Shown piece by piece: positions 15,431-24,892 of a stretch of DNA of 64,000 nucleotides. Made by a program: the position numbers and the translations under genes. A model generated the notes under the pieces. The model was not told the origin of the DNA. It did not search any database and saw only the letters and a program-made list of their open reading frames with translations. Within the stretch, counting starts at the first letter, position 1. Every line of letters starts with the position of its first letter. Origin of the DNA: JAJVID01 sp963743425 (GTDB lineage Bacteria > Acidobacteriota > Blastocatellia > RBC074); assembly GCA_963743425.1 (NCBI GenBank), contig CAVUPU010000001.1, forward strand, positions 186,001 to 250,000, given 5' to 3'.

Positions 15431-16468
15431 TTATTCTTTAGGCGCGTAGTAGCCCTTCCTGGCGCGGATGCGGAGGTCGGGGCGTTTAGGGACTTGGACC
15501 GTGATGCGGCGGAATTTGCCGTCGGCGGCCTCATTGGAAGAATCGTAACCGAGCAGGTATTGCGCTTGCAGCTCAGCCGCGATCTGGCTGAAGACTTTGG
15601 TCAAGTCTTCGAGCTTGTCGGGCAAAAAGGCCAGCCCGCCGGTCTCATTCGCCAGCGTGATCATTCCCTCGTGCCCTTTTGTGCTGATCTTGTTGAGGCG
15701 GATCGAGGGGCCACTCGGATTGATGGCGTAAAAGAGGGCGTCGGCGCGCTGCAATTCGCGTGTGGCGTCGCCCAGTCGAAAGCGTTCGCTGTTGGTGTCT
15801 TCGCCGTCGGAGATGACCACCATGACGCGACGGACTCCGGGATTGGAGGTGTCGTTCAGATGATGAGAAGCCCTGACAATTGTGTCGAAAAAGGCCGTGG
15901 CGTCTTCGGTCGGTTGAATGGCGGCTGTGGCGGCGACGGCGTTCTCGGCGTTGTTGGTGCGCGGGACGGAGAGTTTCGGCGTCGTGCCGATTGAAAAGAC
16001 GGTGACGGCGTCGCCGGGTTTGATAATCTCTTTGAGAAACCTGCCCGCCGTCTCGCGCTCGAAATCGAAGCGGTTACGGACGCTGCGCGAGACGTCGAAG
16101 AGCAGCGACAATTCGAGCGGAGTCTTGCCCGGTTCCCCCAGAGGCTGAATTGCTTGTTGAAGCCCTTCTTCTTCGAGAAGAAAATCTTCCACCGTCAGGT
16201 TGCGGACCGGATTGCCCTGAGCGTCTGTAACCGAAACGGGAACCGCGACCAGATTGGTGTGGATGCGAATCGTCTCCGCTTCGGGATCAGGAGGCTTAGG
16301 TTTCTGCGGTTCCTGTTTGGGTTGATCGGGCCGCTGCTGTTGAGGTTCGTCACTGATTCGGCGCGCGCGCATAGATTGTCCGGCCGCGGTCATTGCTAAT
16401 ATGAGGCCGGAAGCGATCGAAATAACGGCCAGAGATTTCAAACACCTGAAATTCCGAATCCAGTTCAT
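15431..16468 (-). CDS. VWFA-related secreted protein, TIGR03436 type (345 aa)
   Basis: The start MNWIRNFRC is inferred from the signal peptide (LAVISIASGLILAMTAAGQS); longer frames start at less likely codons. A proline/glutamine-rich linker follows. The region TNLVAVPVSVTDAQGNPVRN and EDFLLEEEG is the typical N-terminal module of the acidobacterial TIGR03436 family. The von Willebrand A domain has a MIDAS-like motif in LLFDVSRSVRN, where DxSxS is conserved, and VVISDGEDT further on. Such proteins bind ligands through a metal ion outside the cytoplasm; partners are unknown. A second member lies at 35556-36797. Confidence 0.87.
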   Translation of the reverse strand: MNWIRNFRCLKSLAVISIASGLILAMTAAGQSMRARRISDEPQQQRPDQPKQEPQKPKPPDPEAETIRIHTNLVAVPVSVTDAQGNPVRNLTVEDFLLEEEGLQQAIQPLGEPGKTPLELSLLFDVSRSVRNRFDFERETAGRFLKEIIKPGDAVTVFSIGTTPKLSVPRTNNAENAVAATAAIQPTEDATAFFDTIVRASHHLNDTSNPGVRRVMVVISDGEDTNSERFRLGDATRELQRADALFYAINPSGPSIRLNKISTKGHEGMITLANETGGLAFLPDKLEDLTKVFSQIAAELQAQYLLGYDSSNEAADGKFRRITVQVPKRPDLRIRARKGYYAPKE

Positions 16469-16548
16469 AAATCTTCGCCTGCTTTCTTTGCTGTCTGTTA
16501 ATGTCATGGGGTCTATCGCGGGATGGCGAAACAATAACCGAACCGGCC

Positions 16549-16595
16549 AAAAACAACAACGAGTGGTAAGCGCATTATCGAGGCTTACCACTCGT
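16549..16595 (-). terminator. Intrinsic terminator of the OmpA gene
   Basis: A 13-bp perfect stem (CGAGTGGTAAGC and complement, arms 16559-16571 and 16583-16595) is followed on the minus strand by TTGTTGTTTTT. It lies about 40 bases past the stop of the OmpA gene and upstream of the VWA gene, so the two minus-strand genes appear to be separate transcription units. Confidence 0.85.
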
Positions 16596-16632
16596 CGTAG
16601 GAGATTACCGATTTAATGAAGCGCGGCGCCGT

Positions 16633-17661
16633 CTATTGTTGTTCGGCGCCGGACGAATTCGGGCTGGTCGACAGGCCACGGTTGACCAGAATCTTGACTT
16701 CGACCCGACGGTTCTCTTTGCGGCCTTCGAGTGTCGCGTTGTCGGCCACCGGATTAAGCGTACCGTAACCGTGCGGCGTGACGATTCGGCGCAGCGGGAT
16801 CAGGTGGTTGTCAGCCAGGTAACGAACCACGACGTCGGCGCGCTGCTGGCTCAAACGCTTGTTGTATTCCAGCCCGCCTTCGGACGAAGCGTAGCCGGTG
16901 ATCTCGATGACATAGGCTTTTTCGCTCTTGGCCTGAGCGGCGATTTCATCAAGGCTCGCCTGGGACTCGGGCGAGAGTTTGTAGCTGCCGGCGTCGAAGT
17001 TGACGGTGACGCCGCGTTTCGCCTCATATTCATCAAGGCCGGTAAGGAGGCTGTCAATGCGCTTGTTGGTCGCCTGGACGCCGGAGACAGCCAGATCAGC
17101 CGTCTCCTGAGCTGCCTTCGCGCCGCCGCGAGCCGTGTTAGCGACGGCGGACAGTTCTTCAAGTTGACCCGACAGTCGCTGGGCATTGGCTTCGGCTTGC
17201 GAGAGCCGGTTCTCGGCCTCGCCAACGCGCCCTTCGACCGGCACTACGAGGGCGTTGGTGGTTTGCGCCGCCACCAGTTCGTAATCTCTCATACTGACCT
17301 TGTCGGCGAGCAGCGCGCCCGAAGCTTCGCCACGGCCTTCGACTTCAACTGACAGTCCGCGCAACAACGAGGTCGTGCCGTAATTCTTGGCGCGGCGGAA
17401 AGGATTGCCCTTCTTCTCTTCGACTTTGGTGAGATTGCTCAGGTTGATCTGAACATCGGAGCCACTCAGATCGCGAAGGATGAAACTGTCGGCTTCGCGT
17501 TTGACGATGACGCCTCTGAGCTTCTGCTTTTGCCCAGCGGGAACGCGATTCAGGCGGCCCGAATCGCTCTGCGCATTGGCTGTCTCCTGCGCCGCGGCAG
17601 GCAGGCTTAGACCAAGCGCCAGCCCGAACAACAATAGTAAACCAATCAAATTTCTCTTCAT
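16633..17661 (-). CDS. OmpA-family protein with signal peptide (342 aa)
   Basis: The start MKRNLIGLLLLFG at 17661 has GGAGGAG just upstream and gives a signal peptide ending LSLPAAAQ. A small beta domain (about residues 45-120, KLRGVIVKREADSFILRDL) looks like the DUF5666-type fold. A coiled coil of about 60 residues follows (AENRLSQAEANAQRLSGQLE). The C-terminal OmpA domain has VNFDAGSYKLSPES, ITGYASSEGGLEYNKRLS and NRRVEVKILVNRG and should bind peptidoglycan. Unlike the upstream relative at 14416 there is no lipobox. Probably a periplasmic or outer-membrane tether. Confidence 0.88.
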   Translation of the reverse strand: MKRNLIGLLLLFGLALGLSLPAAAQETANAQSDSGRLNRVPAGQKQKLRGVIVKREADSFILRDLSGSDVQINLSNLTKVEEKKGNPFRRAKNYGTTSLLRGLSVEVEGRGEASGALLADKVSMRDYELVAAQTTNALVVPVEGRVGEAENRLSQAEANAQRLSGQLEELSAVANTARGGAKAAQETADLAVSGVQATNKRIDSLLTGLDEYEAKRGVTVNFDAGSYKLSPESQASLDEIAAQAKSEKAYVIEITGYASSEGGLEYNKRLSQQRADVVVRYLADNHLIPLRRIVTPHGYGTLNPVADNATLEGRKENRRVEVKILVNRGLSTSPNSSGAEQQ

Positions 17662-18181
17662 TGAAAATTCTCCTCCGGTGTGGTTATTTCCATTCAAGCA
17701 TATGCGTAAGCTTGGCGTAAGCTTGGCGCTGCCGCAGCAATATGAGCAAGACTTATACCAGCGATTGGAAAGAAGACAGCTTGCCTGCAATGTACTAGAT
17801 ATTTAAAGGGTTACGCCGTTGTTTGATCGCTCATGAAGAGCTTTTCGAGTGGTTTAGTATCTCAAAAGTATACAGTTAGTTTTTTATTTTAGCGCATATA
17901 TTACATAGTTCATCTTAATATGGAAAAATCTTCCTCCAAAAGAAGTTTTGGGTAAACGGGGACTATCAGCTCCCGCCAGTGATTGCGTCGCGTAAGCGCG
18001 CAATCACTTTACCTTGGAAACTTGTAGCTCCAGCGCCCAAATTGGTTTTCCTGCAACTACGAAAGGCGCCTGCGTTCTAAGATTTGACCCTTTCGAACCT
18101 TTTGACCGCTCGGTAAAAATCCTGGCTTCCGGTCCCGGCTCGAGGCCGTCAAATAGTCCTGACGAAACGAGGAGGTAAATT
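17662..18181. other. Divergent 520-bp regulatory spacer
   Basis: It lies between two genes transcribed away from each other and must hold both promoters. Positions 17860-17930 are strongly AT-rich, unlike the surroundings. A tandem pair GCGTAAGCTTG occurs at 17703-17724. A perfect 10-bp hairpin (AGTGATTGCG, 17978-17987, with 17999-18008) lies between the AT-rich part and the VIT-VWA gene. No gene is seen. Confidence 0.5.
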
Positions 18182-20464
18182 ATGAAGATAGGTCATTCGT
18201 TTACGGCTTTGATCGCCGCGTTGTTGTTCACACTGGTAGCGCAGGCGCAGGGAATCATCATTCCGCGACCGTGCCCGCGCCCTGAAATTCGCTGCCCACG
18301 GCCCATTGAAGTCCCGCAGCGTCCGCTCAAGGTCAAAAGCATCCGGTTCACCGCCAAAATCACGGATCAGGTCGCAGTCACGCATGTCGAGCAGGTTTTT
18401 GAAAACGACACGCCTTATCTGCTCGAAGGCGTCTACTTCTTTCCGCTGCCCGACAACGTTTCGATCACGGAGTTCGCCATGTGGGACGGCGACAAGCGAC
18501 TGGCCGGCGAGGTTCGGTCGCGTGAGGAGGCGAGGCGGATTTATAACGACATCGTGCGGTCGAGGCGCGATCCCGCGCTGCTCGAATACGCGGGCAAGAA
18601 TCTTTTTCAGGCCAGCGTCTTTCCGATTCAACCGCACAGCGACAAGAAAATCGAATTGACCTACAGCCAGGTCCTGCGTAACGAAGGCGGGACCGTGGCC
18701 TATCGCTATCCGCTCGGGACTGGCTGGCAGTCGCAGGGATTCTGGGTTCCGCAGCCGAGACCCGTTCCTTTGCCCGGGCCGCGAAGTGAGCTTGAACCGG
18801 AGAGCCAGCGAGTGAGGCCGGGCGGCTCTTCGTTCGGACAGATTTCCGCCGTCGTCGAAATCTCTTCGAAGGCGGCGATCAAGGGAATCTATTCGCCTTC
18901 GCACGAGATTGACGTAAAGCGCGACGGCGAGCGCAAGGCGCGTTTGAGTTTCGAGTCGCGCGGCGGCGCGAGCGCCGATTTCCAGCTTTTTTACACTCTC
19001 TCGAATCAGGATTTCGGAATGTCTTTGTTGACCTACCGCGACCCGGGCAAGGACGGTTTCTTCCTGCTGCTGGTTTCGCCGAAGGCCGAGCTTGACGACC
19101 GCGAGGTCTCGGCGAAGGAGGTGGTCTTCGTGCTGGACACTTCCGGCTCGATGTCCGAAGAGGGCAAGATGGACAAGGCCAGGGCCGCTCTGCGACACGG
19201 AGTCGGCTCGCTCAATCCGCGCGACCGGTTCAACATCATTTCGTTTGCCGGCGAAGAACGTTTGATGAGCGAGCGCCTCATAACCGCCGACGAGGAGGGC
19301 AAGAAGCAGGCGCGCGAATTCATCGAAAGGATGCGCGCGACGGGGGGCACGAACATCAACGACGCCTTGATGGCCGCGTTCAAACAGATCCAACCCGGCG
19401 ACCGCCCGCAAATGGTCGTACTCATCACCGACGGCCAGCCGACCGTCGGCGAGACCAAAGCCGGCGGCATTCTCGCGAACGTCAAACAGGCCAATAAGGC
19501 CAACACGCGATTGTTCACTATCGGCGTCGGTTACGACGTCAACACCATCTTGCTCGATGGGCTGGCCAATGAAAATCGCGGAACGGTCGCCTACATCGAA
19601 CCGAAAGAGGACATCGAGATCAAAGTCTCTAACTTCTTCGCCAAGGTCAACAATCCGGTCTTGAGCGACCTGAAGATCGATTGGGGAGGAGTAGAGACCG
19701 ACCTGGTCTATCCGCGAACGACGCCGGACGTCTTTCACGGGTCGCAGCTCGTCCTGATGGGACGTTATCGCCCTCGCCCCTCTGCGCATCGATTGACGCT
19801 CACCGGCAAGGTCAATGGCGCCGAGCGCCGCTTCACGTACGACGACCTTCAGTTTCCCGAAAAGCAGAGCGACAACGAATTCCTGCCGCACCTGTGGGCG
19901 ATGCGGCGCGTCGGCCATCTGCTCGATCAGATTCGTTTGAACGGCGAATCGAAAGAGCTGCGCGACGAGATCGTCGAACTCGGAACGCGATATGGCATCG
20001 TCACGCCCTACACGTCCTACCTCGTTCTGGAACCGGGGATGAGAGGTCAACAGTTGGGCGGGTTGGCGCCCGGCGCGCTCCTCCCAGGGCGTTCAGAATC
20101 TAGGCGCGCAGATAGCGCAAAGCCGGCGCCTGTCCCGGCGGCTGTCGCGGGCAGTGATGCGGTGGCATTCAGCAAAGATAAGGAAGAATTGCGCCAGGCC
20201 GAAAAACTTGCTAAGCCTTCGTCTTCGATGAGTCAGATGAGTCAGATGCGCCAGGTGGCTGGCAAGACCTTCTACCTGCGCGACGGGGTCTGGACCGACA
20301 GCGAATTCAAGGCCGAGGCCAAACTGCCAGTCGTCACGCTGAAATTCGCCAGCGACGAATACTTCGACCTGACGGGGCAAGAGCCGAAACTCGCCGAATG
20401 TTTCGCGCTCGGTCAGCGCGTCGTGGTCGTGTGGAAGGGGAAGGTCTATCGGGTCGAGGAGTAG
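18182..20464 (+). CDS. Secreted VIT and von Willebrand A domain protein (760 aa)
   Basis: Signal peptide at the N-terminus (LIAALLFTLVAQAQG), preceded by GAGGAGG. A VIT domain spans about residues 45-175 (VEQVFENDTPYLLEGVYFFP, RIYNDIVRSRRDPALLEYAG and the NLFQASVFPI segment). A von Willebrand A domain starts near residue 315 with the MIDAS motif FVLDTSGSMSEEGK and continues through VVLITDGQPTVGE. A C-terminal region ends with a short domain containing KTFYLRDGVW. Bacterial VIT-VWA proteins are envelope proteins related in architecture to inter-alpha-trypsin inhibitor heavy chains; partners are unknown. A 633-codon frame on the other strand is a shadow of this gene. Confidence 0.93.
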   Translation: MKIGHSFTALIAALLFTLVAQAQGIIIPRPCPRPEIRCPRPIEVPQRPLKVKSIRFTAKITDQVAVTHVEQVFENDTPYLLEGVYFFPLPDNVSITEFAMWDGDKRLAGEVRSREEARRIYNDIVRSRRDPALLEYAGKNLFQASVFPIQPHSDKKIELTYSQVLRNEGGTVAYRYPLGTGWQSQGFWVPQPRPVPLPGPRSELEPESQRVRPGGSSFGQISAVVEISSKAAIKGIYSPSHEIDVKRDGERKARLSFESRGGASADFQLFYTLSNQDFGMSLLTYRDPGKDGFFLLLVSPKAELDDREVSAKEVVFVLDTSGSMSEEGKMDKARAALRHGVGSLNPRDRFNIISFAGEERLMSERLITADEEGKKQAREFIERMRATGGTNINDALMAAFKQIQPGDRPQMVVLITDGQPTVGETKAGGILANVKQANKANTRLFTIGVGYDVNTILLDGLANENRGTVAYIEPKEDIEIKVSNFFAKVNNPVLSDLKIDWGGVETDLVYPRTTPDVFHGSQLVLMGRYRPRPSAHRLTLTGKVNGAERRFTYDDLQFPEKQSDNEFLPHLWAMRRVGHLLDQIRLNGESKELRDEIVELGTRYGIVTPYTSYLVLEPGMRGQQLGGLAPGALLPGRSESRRADSAKPAPVPAAVAGSDAVAFSKDKEELRQAEKLAKPSSSMSQMSQMRQVAGKTFYLRDGVWTDSEFKAEAKLPVVTLKFASDEYFDLTGQEPKLAECFALGQRVVVVWKGKVYRVEE

Positions 20465-20479
20465 ATCTAACCAGGAGTA

Positions 20480-20507
20480 GGACAGACTTATTACTACGTT
20501 AACTAAG
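20480..20507. repeat. 28-bp inverted repeat, left copy
   Basis: The 28-bp sequence beginning GGACAGACTTATTACTACG matches the reverse complement of 24893-24920 at 26 of 28 positions. The two copies bracket the five-gene cassette from the Lrp regulator to the DinB protein. Confidence 0.75.
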
Positions 20508-20524
20508 TATGTTTGCGGCAGTAC

Positions 20525-21028
20525 TTACGCATCCATCCCCGGAATTGGCGGTGGACGCAGTGGCACGGGCGACGATTGAATAATTGACGTCGTCGTTGCG
20601 CCGTACAATAGAAAAGTGTCTAGGATACGATCAAGTTGATCGAGACTTGGGAGATACACCTTCAGGATGAAGCAATCCTCGCCCGTAATGCGATGGCACT
20701 CCACAATCTCGGGGATGCGTTGTGTAAGTTCGGCTATCTTGTGCAATTGTCCCGTGCTGGGGCGAATGCGCACGTAGGCCGCAATCGGCAACCCCAGCGC
20801 CGCAGGGTTGAGATCGAGGCGATAGCCCTGTATGACTCCCGTTTCTTCCAGACGCCGGACGCGTTCCGTAACTGCCGGCGATGAGAGTCCGACGCGTTGA
20901 CCGAGCTCAGTCATGGTCAGGCGTGGGTCCCCCTGCAACTCTGTCAATATCCGCACGTTGACTGCGTCAGCCACGCTCTCCGTGGGAGTGTAGGCAAAAA
21001 CCCGCTTGTACTTTGAACTTTGAGGCAT
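20525..21028 (-). CDS. Lrp/AsnC family transcriptional regulator (167 aa)
   Basis: The N-terminal winged helix is typical: ILTELQGDPRLTMTELGQRV followed by GLSSPAVTERVRRLEE-type recognition helix. The C-terminal ligand-binding RAM domain contains VECHRITGEDCFILKVYL, the usual signature around the effector pocket. Members sense amino acids or related small molecules and often control the adjacent gene. It is divergent from the M28 peptidase gene with about 120 bases between, so autoregulation plus control of the peptidase and aminotransferase-like genes is likely. This is inferred from layout. Confidence 0.92.
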   Translation of the reverse strand: MPQSSKYKRVFAYTPTESVADAVNVRILTELQGDPRLTMTELGQRVGLSSPAVTERVRRLEETGVIQGYRLDLNPAALGLPIAAYVRIRPSTGQLHKIAELTQRIPEIVECHRITGEDCFILKVYLPSLDQLDRILDTFLLYGATTTSIIQSSPVPLRPPPIPGMDA

Positions 21029-21150
21029 AATATTCCTTACACCTTAATATTACTATGTATCCGATTCACTCCGCATTATACCATTTGTCATCGAAATGAC
21101 CGGCATTGCGCCTGTCATGAGTGGCGCCGCAGCGCATGAAGGAAGGACAT
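21029..21150. promoter_or_regulatory. Divergent promoter region, Lrp regulator and peptidase
   Basis: A 122-bp spacer between divergent genes, AT-rich near the regulator (TTAATATTACTATG). The palindromic TTTGTCATCGAAATGACC near 21080-21097 contains GTCAT and ATGAC half-sites and could be an operator; this is inference. The peptidase start has GGAAGGA at 21141-21147. Confidence 0.4.
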
Positions 21151-22524
21151 ATGAACTATAGTTATCCGCCGCGATTGTTGGATGAATTGAAGCGCCTCCA
21201 GCAGGCGGCGCTGGCGAGCGAGTACGCCTTAAAGCAGACTGCGTACCTGGCCAACAACATCGGTCCAAGATTGAGTGGCTCACCGCAGGCGCAACACGCG
21301 GTCGAATATGTGGCCGAGGAAATGCGTAAATTGGGGCTTGATGTGAGGCTCGAAAAAACTCTGGTCCCCCATTGGGTGCGCGGCGTCGAGGCGGGAGAGT
21401 TAACGCGATTTCCCGGAATGACTCCCGGCGGCAGCCAAAAAATCGTGTTGACTGGGCTCGGCGGCAGCGTTGCGACTTCGCCCGAAGGGGTGATCGCGCC
21501 GGTCGTCGTCGTTAACAACTTCGACGAGCTGAACGCGCTTGGTCAAGAGAAAGTCAGGGGCAAGATCGCGCTCTTCAACGCGAAGTTCGATGAGCGATTA
21601 CAGGCGCAAAGTCATGGCCTTGAGGCTTACCGTCAATCGGCCGAGTACCGCAACGGCGGAGCGGTGGCGGCAGCCCGCCTGGGAGCGGTGGCGGCTCTGA
21701 ATCGCTCGTCAGGCAGCGGAGCCTACCGCCTGCCGCACACCGGAGCGACGAGTTATAACGACGGCGTACCACAAATTCCGGCGGCGGCGGTCACCGCCGA
21801 AGACGCAGATTTGATCGCTTACTTGGCGGCGCAGGGCGAAGTAGAGATGCGTCTGACCTTGATGTCGCGGACACTGCCTGATGTCGAGAGCTTTAACGTC
21901 ATCGCTGATCTGAAGGGGAGCGAGTCTCCTGACCAGTTGATCATTGTCTCGGGCCATCTGGATTCGTGGGACCTGGGCACGGGAGCATTGGATGACGCCG
22001 CCGGGGTTGCAATGGCGATGCAGGTCGCGAACCTGTGCCGGCAGTTTGACCTCAAACCGAAACGCACAATTCGCGTCATTGCGTGGATGAACGAAGAGAA
22101 CGGGGGACGCGGCGCCGCGACATATTTCCAAAATCAGTCAGACAACCTGGTCAACCACATCGCGGCCATTGAAAGCGACCTCGGCGCCGGTCATCCGATC
22201 GGCTTCTTTGCGCATCTCGAATCGAATGCGGCGCCGATGTTGCAGCCGATTGCGAAGGTCTTGGAGAGTTCTGGGGCGGGCGTCATCCGCCCCGTAACCG
22301 ATTCAGTCGGCGTTGACATTGAGCCGCTCGAGAACGCAGGCGTTCCGGGGTTTGCGCCAATCCAGGATGATCGGGCTTACTTCAATTATCATCACACCTC
22401 CGCCGATACTTTCGACAAGGTGAATCCTCGCGAATTGGCGGAGAATGCGGCAGTCGTGGCTGTTTTGGCATACGCCATCGCCAATCTGCCGGAACCTCTG
22501 CCGAAGCAATTGGTAGGTAATTAG
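21151..22524 (+). CDS. M28 family metallopeptidase (457 aa)
   Basis: The start at 21151 follows GAAGGAAGGAC. The metal site is readable: SGHLDSWDLGTGALDDAAG supplies histidine and bridging aspartate ligands, WMNEENGG supplies the catalytic and ligand glutamates, and YHHTSADTFDKV supplies the last histidine. A protease-associated domain lies inserted around residues 95-230. This matches co-catalytic zinc aminopeptidases or carboxypeptidases such as carboxypeptidase Q. No signal peptide is seen, which is unusual for the family, so it may act on peptides in the cytoplasm. It is 12 bases from the next gene. Confidence 0.9.
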   Translation: MNYSYPPRLLDELKRLQQAALASEYALKQTAYLANNIGPRLSGSPQAQHAVEYVAEEMRKLGLDVRLEKTLVPHWVRGVEAGELTRFPGMTPGGSQKIVLTGLGGSVATSPEGVIAPVVVVNNFDELNALGQEKVRGKIALFNAKFDERLQAQSHGLEAYRQSAEYRNGGAVAAARLGAVAALNRSSGSGAYRLPHTGATSYNDGVPQIPAAAVTAEDADLIAYLAAQGEVEMRLTLMSRTLPDVESFNVIADLKGSESPDQLIIVSGHLDSWDLGTGALDDAAGVAMAMQVANLCRQFDLKPKRTIRVIAWMNEENGGRGAATYFQNQSDNLVNHIAAIESDLGAGHPIGFFAHLESNAAPMLQPIAKVLESSGAGVIRPVTDSVGVDIEPLENAGVPGFAPIQDDRAYFNYHHTSADTFDKVNPRELAENAAVVAVLAYAIANLPEPLPKQLVGN

Positions 22525-22536
22525 CTGAAGAGTTTC

Positions 22537-23703
22537 ATGAACCTATTTCCTGAATCAGCTTCAAAGAAGCTTCCCCTGCAACGCGACCTGTTTGAAATTC
22601 CCGATGAGGTGACCTATCTGAATTGCGCGAACCTGGCGCCACAGTTGCGCGCTGTGTCAGCGGCCGGCCTGGATGCGGTCGCCTTGAAGAAATCGCCGTG
22701 GGAGATCACGCCGCAGGATTGGTTTTCGGGCGCCGAAACCCTTCGTGAACTGGCGGCGAGAGTCCTCGGCGCAAGCGCCGAAGGGATCGCCCTTGTTCCT
22801 TCCGTCAGCTACGGAATCGCCGTCGCCGCCGCGAACACGCCAGTGGAACGCGGACAATCCATCGTCCTGTTGCACGAGGAATACCCGTCGAATTTTTACG
22901 CCTGGAAGGAGCTTGCACGGCGGCGCGAGGCCGACATTCGGATTATCAGAAGAGGAGCCGATGGGAGATGGACGCAGGCCGTCCTTGAGGCGATTGATCA
23001 GACGACGGCCGTCGTTTCAACGCCGAATTGCCATTGGACGGACGGGAGTCTGATTGACCTCGATCAAGTCGCTGAGAGGGCGCGCGCCGTCGGCGCTTCG
23101 CTGGTCATTGACGCAAGCCAGTCATTGGGGGCTTACCCGATCGACGTCGGAAAAATTCAGCCGGATTTTCTTGTCTCCGCCGGTTACAAGTGGTTGCTCG
23201 GGCCGTATGCGCTGGGTTACCTGTATGCCGCGCCGAAGTGGTGGGCAGACGGAAAGCCGCTTGAAAATTCCTGGTTGAACCGCGCCGGGAGCGAGGATTT
23301 TGCCCGCCTGGTTGAGTACAGGGACGAATACAGGACAGGCGCGCGTCGCTTTGATATGGGAGAGCACCCTAACTTCGTGCTGGTACCGATGGCGATCGCC
23401 GCCTTGCGACAGATTCTCGAATGGAAAATTGAAAACATCAGTCAAACGCTCAGCGAGTTGACGCGGATGATCGCCAAAGAAGCGGCGAATCTAGGATGCG
23501 CGGCGCCTCCGGCAGGCGCCAGAGTCAATCACATGATCGGGATAAGATTGCCGAACGGCGTCCCCGCCGGACTTGGCGAACGCCTGGCGGAAGCGAAGAT
23601 TTTTGTCAGCATTCGCGGAGACGCGATTCGAGTTGCGCCACATCTTTATAATGACGAAAGCGACATCGAAAAGTTTGGCGCCATTCTGCGAAGGATGATT
23701 TGA
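22537..23703 (+). CDS. PLP-dependent class V aminotransferase fold enzyme (388 aa)
   Basis: The fold is indicated by YLNCANLAP at the N-terminus, VVSTPNCHWTDG, the cofactor aspartate in SLVIDASQSLG and the Schiff-base lysine in SAGYKWLLGPYALGYLY near residue 226. Class V members include cysteine desulfurases, kynureninases and various lyases. The cysteine loop of desulfurases is not evident, so a desulfurase role is unlikely, and the substrate is unassigned. Its position directly behind a peptidase and an Lrp-type regulator suggests amino acid or peptide catabolism, which is inference. Confidence 0.88.
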   Translation: MNLFPESASKKLPLQRDLFEIPDEVTYLNCANLAPQLRAVSAAGLDAVALKKSPWEITPQDWFSGAETLRELAARVLGASAEGIALVPSVSYGIAVAAANTPVERGQSIVLLHEEYPSNFYAWKELARRREADIRIIRRGADGRWTQAVLEAIDQTTAVVSTPNCHWTDGSLIDLDQVAERARAVGASLVIDASQSLGAYPIDVGKIQPDFLVSAGYKWLLGPYALGYLYAAPKWWADGKPLENSWLNRAGSEDFARLVEYRDEYRTGARRFDMGEHPNFVLVPMAIAALRQILEWKIENISQTLSELTRMIAKEAANLGCAAPPAGARVNHMIGIRLPNGVPAGLGERLAEAKIFVSIRGDAIRVAPHLYNDESDIEKFGAILRRMI

Positions 23704-23717
23704 AGGAAGGAGTCAAT

Positions 23718-24200
23718 ATGGAAAACCTCCCGCTCAAGCAAGTCCCGATTGCCAGGACCGGAATGCTCATCCGCAAGCCGGTCGCGGATGTGTTCGAGGC
23801 CATCATCACCCCCGATATCACCACACGGTTCTGGTTCACCAGGAGCAGTGGAAGGCTCGAGGCCGGCAAACAGGTTCAATGGGATTGGGAAATGTATGGC
23901 ATCTCGATCCCGGTGACTGTGAAAGCCATCGAGCCGTACAAGCGCATTCTGATCGAGTGGCCGAGTCAAGGCGGCCCCACCACGGTGGAATGGATCTTTA
24001 GGTCCATGGAGGATTGCTCGACGTTCGTCAGCATTACAAATGCCGGCTTCACCGGCGACGGTGATGAAGTCGTGAGGCAGGCGATGGATTCCACTCAAGG
24101 GTTTTCGTTGGTCCTCGCGGGACTCAAGGCGCTCCTTGAACATAACGTCGAACTGAATCTCGTGGCGGATCGTTTTCCCAAGGGTATAGAAGAACATTAA
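23718..24200 (+). CDS. SRPBCC/AHSA1-type START-like domain protein (160 aa)
   Basis: The start MENLPLKQV at 23718 has AGGAAGGAG upstream. The sequence follows the AHSA1 pattern: RKPVADVFEAIITPDITTRF near the start, WFTRSSGRLEAGKQVQWDW, then IEPYKRILIEWPSQGGPTTV and a C-terminal helix (FSLVLAGLKALLEHN) that caps the cavity. Such proteins bind hydrophobic ligands or assist stress responses; the ligand is unknown. It follows the PLP enzyme by 14 bases and precedes the DinB protein in the same cassette. Confidence 0.88.
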   Translation: MENLPLKQVPIARTGMLIRKPVADVFEAIITPDITTRFWFTRSSGRLEAGKQVQWDWEMYGISIPVTVKAIEPYKRILIEWPSQGGPTTVEWIFRSMEDCSTFVSITNAGFTGDGDEVVRQAMDSTQGFSLVLAGLKALLEHNVELNLVADRFPKGIEEH

Positions 24201-24287
24201 GCGCGCTGGACAGGGGGCGCATTTCTGCGCTGACTGACCATTGAAGGAGCTTGAGCGTGATGGCAAAAATTCGAAGGAGGTCGTGAT

Positions 24288-24806
24288 ATGACAGCAGTTC
24301 CAGATCGCACCGAAGCGGCGGCGTATTATTTCATCTACATCGATCAGGTCCCGGAAGGCGACATTTGCGAACTTCTCGACGCTCAGGGGAAAGAGACGCT
24401 CGATCTGTTATCCGGCATCTCCGAGGAGCAATCGAATCATCGCTATGCTTCGGGCAAGTGGAGCATTCGTGATGTCGTGAACCACCTTAGTGACATTGAG
24501 CGCCTGTGTGTGTTTCGCGCGTTCTGGTTTGCGCGCGGGTTCGAGAGCGCGCTGCCCGGTTTCGATCAGACTGCCGCCGTCGCCGCCGCGAGCGCAAATG
24601 ACCGTTCGTGGGATAACATCGTCGAGGAGTTCCGAGCGGTCCGAGTGGCGACTTTGGCATTCTTTCGATCCCTTCCGGAGGATGAGTGGGCGCGCCGTGG
24701 GATTGCAAGTGACAACCCATTCACAGTCCGAGCCTTGGCGTACCTTGCGGTGGGGCACGTCATCCATCACTCCAAGATCCTGCAGGAGCGGTACCTGCGC
24801 TCCTGA
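24288..24806 (+). CDS. DinB family protein (172 aa)
   Basis: A four-helix DinB fold is indicated by KWSIRDVVNHLSDIERL, whose histidine (H66) is the first metal ligand, and by the C-terminal VGHVIHHSKILQERYL, which supplies the remaining histidines. AAGGAGG precedes the ATG. DinB-like proteins are metal-binding and include thiol-dependent transferases and proteins of unknown role. It is the last gene of the cassette that ends at the right 28-bp inverted repeat. Related proteins at 50243 and 54210 show the family is well represented here. Confidence 0.9.
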   Translation: MTAVPDRTEAAAYYFIYIDQVPEGDICELLDAQGKETLDLLSGISEEQSNHRYASGKWSIRDVVNHLSDIERLCVFRAFWFARGFESALPGFDQTAAVAAASANDRSWDNIVEEFRAVRVATLAFFRSLPEDEWARRGIASDNPFTVRALAYLAVGHVIHHSKILQERYLRS

Positions 24807-24892
24807 GCCTCGGTCGGTAGCGGAGCCTGTGAGTCTCCTCTTTTCGGGTCTCAATCAGCATGTTTTCGCTGATAATTCCCAATACAAGAAAA

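Noticed and set aside
18149..20050. 633-codon open frame on the minus strand
   Set aside because: It lies opposite the VIT-VWA gene, whose domains and signal peptide are clear. Long antisense frames are common in GC-rich coding DNA, and the translation shows no domain.
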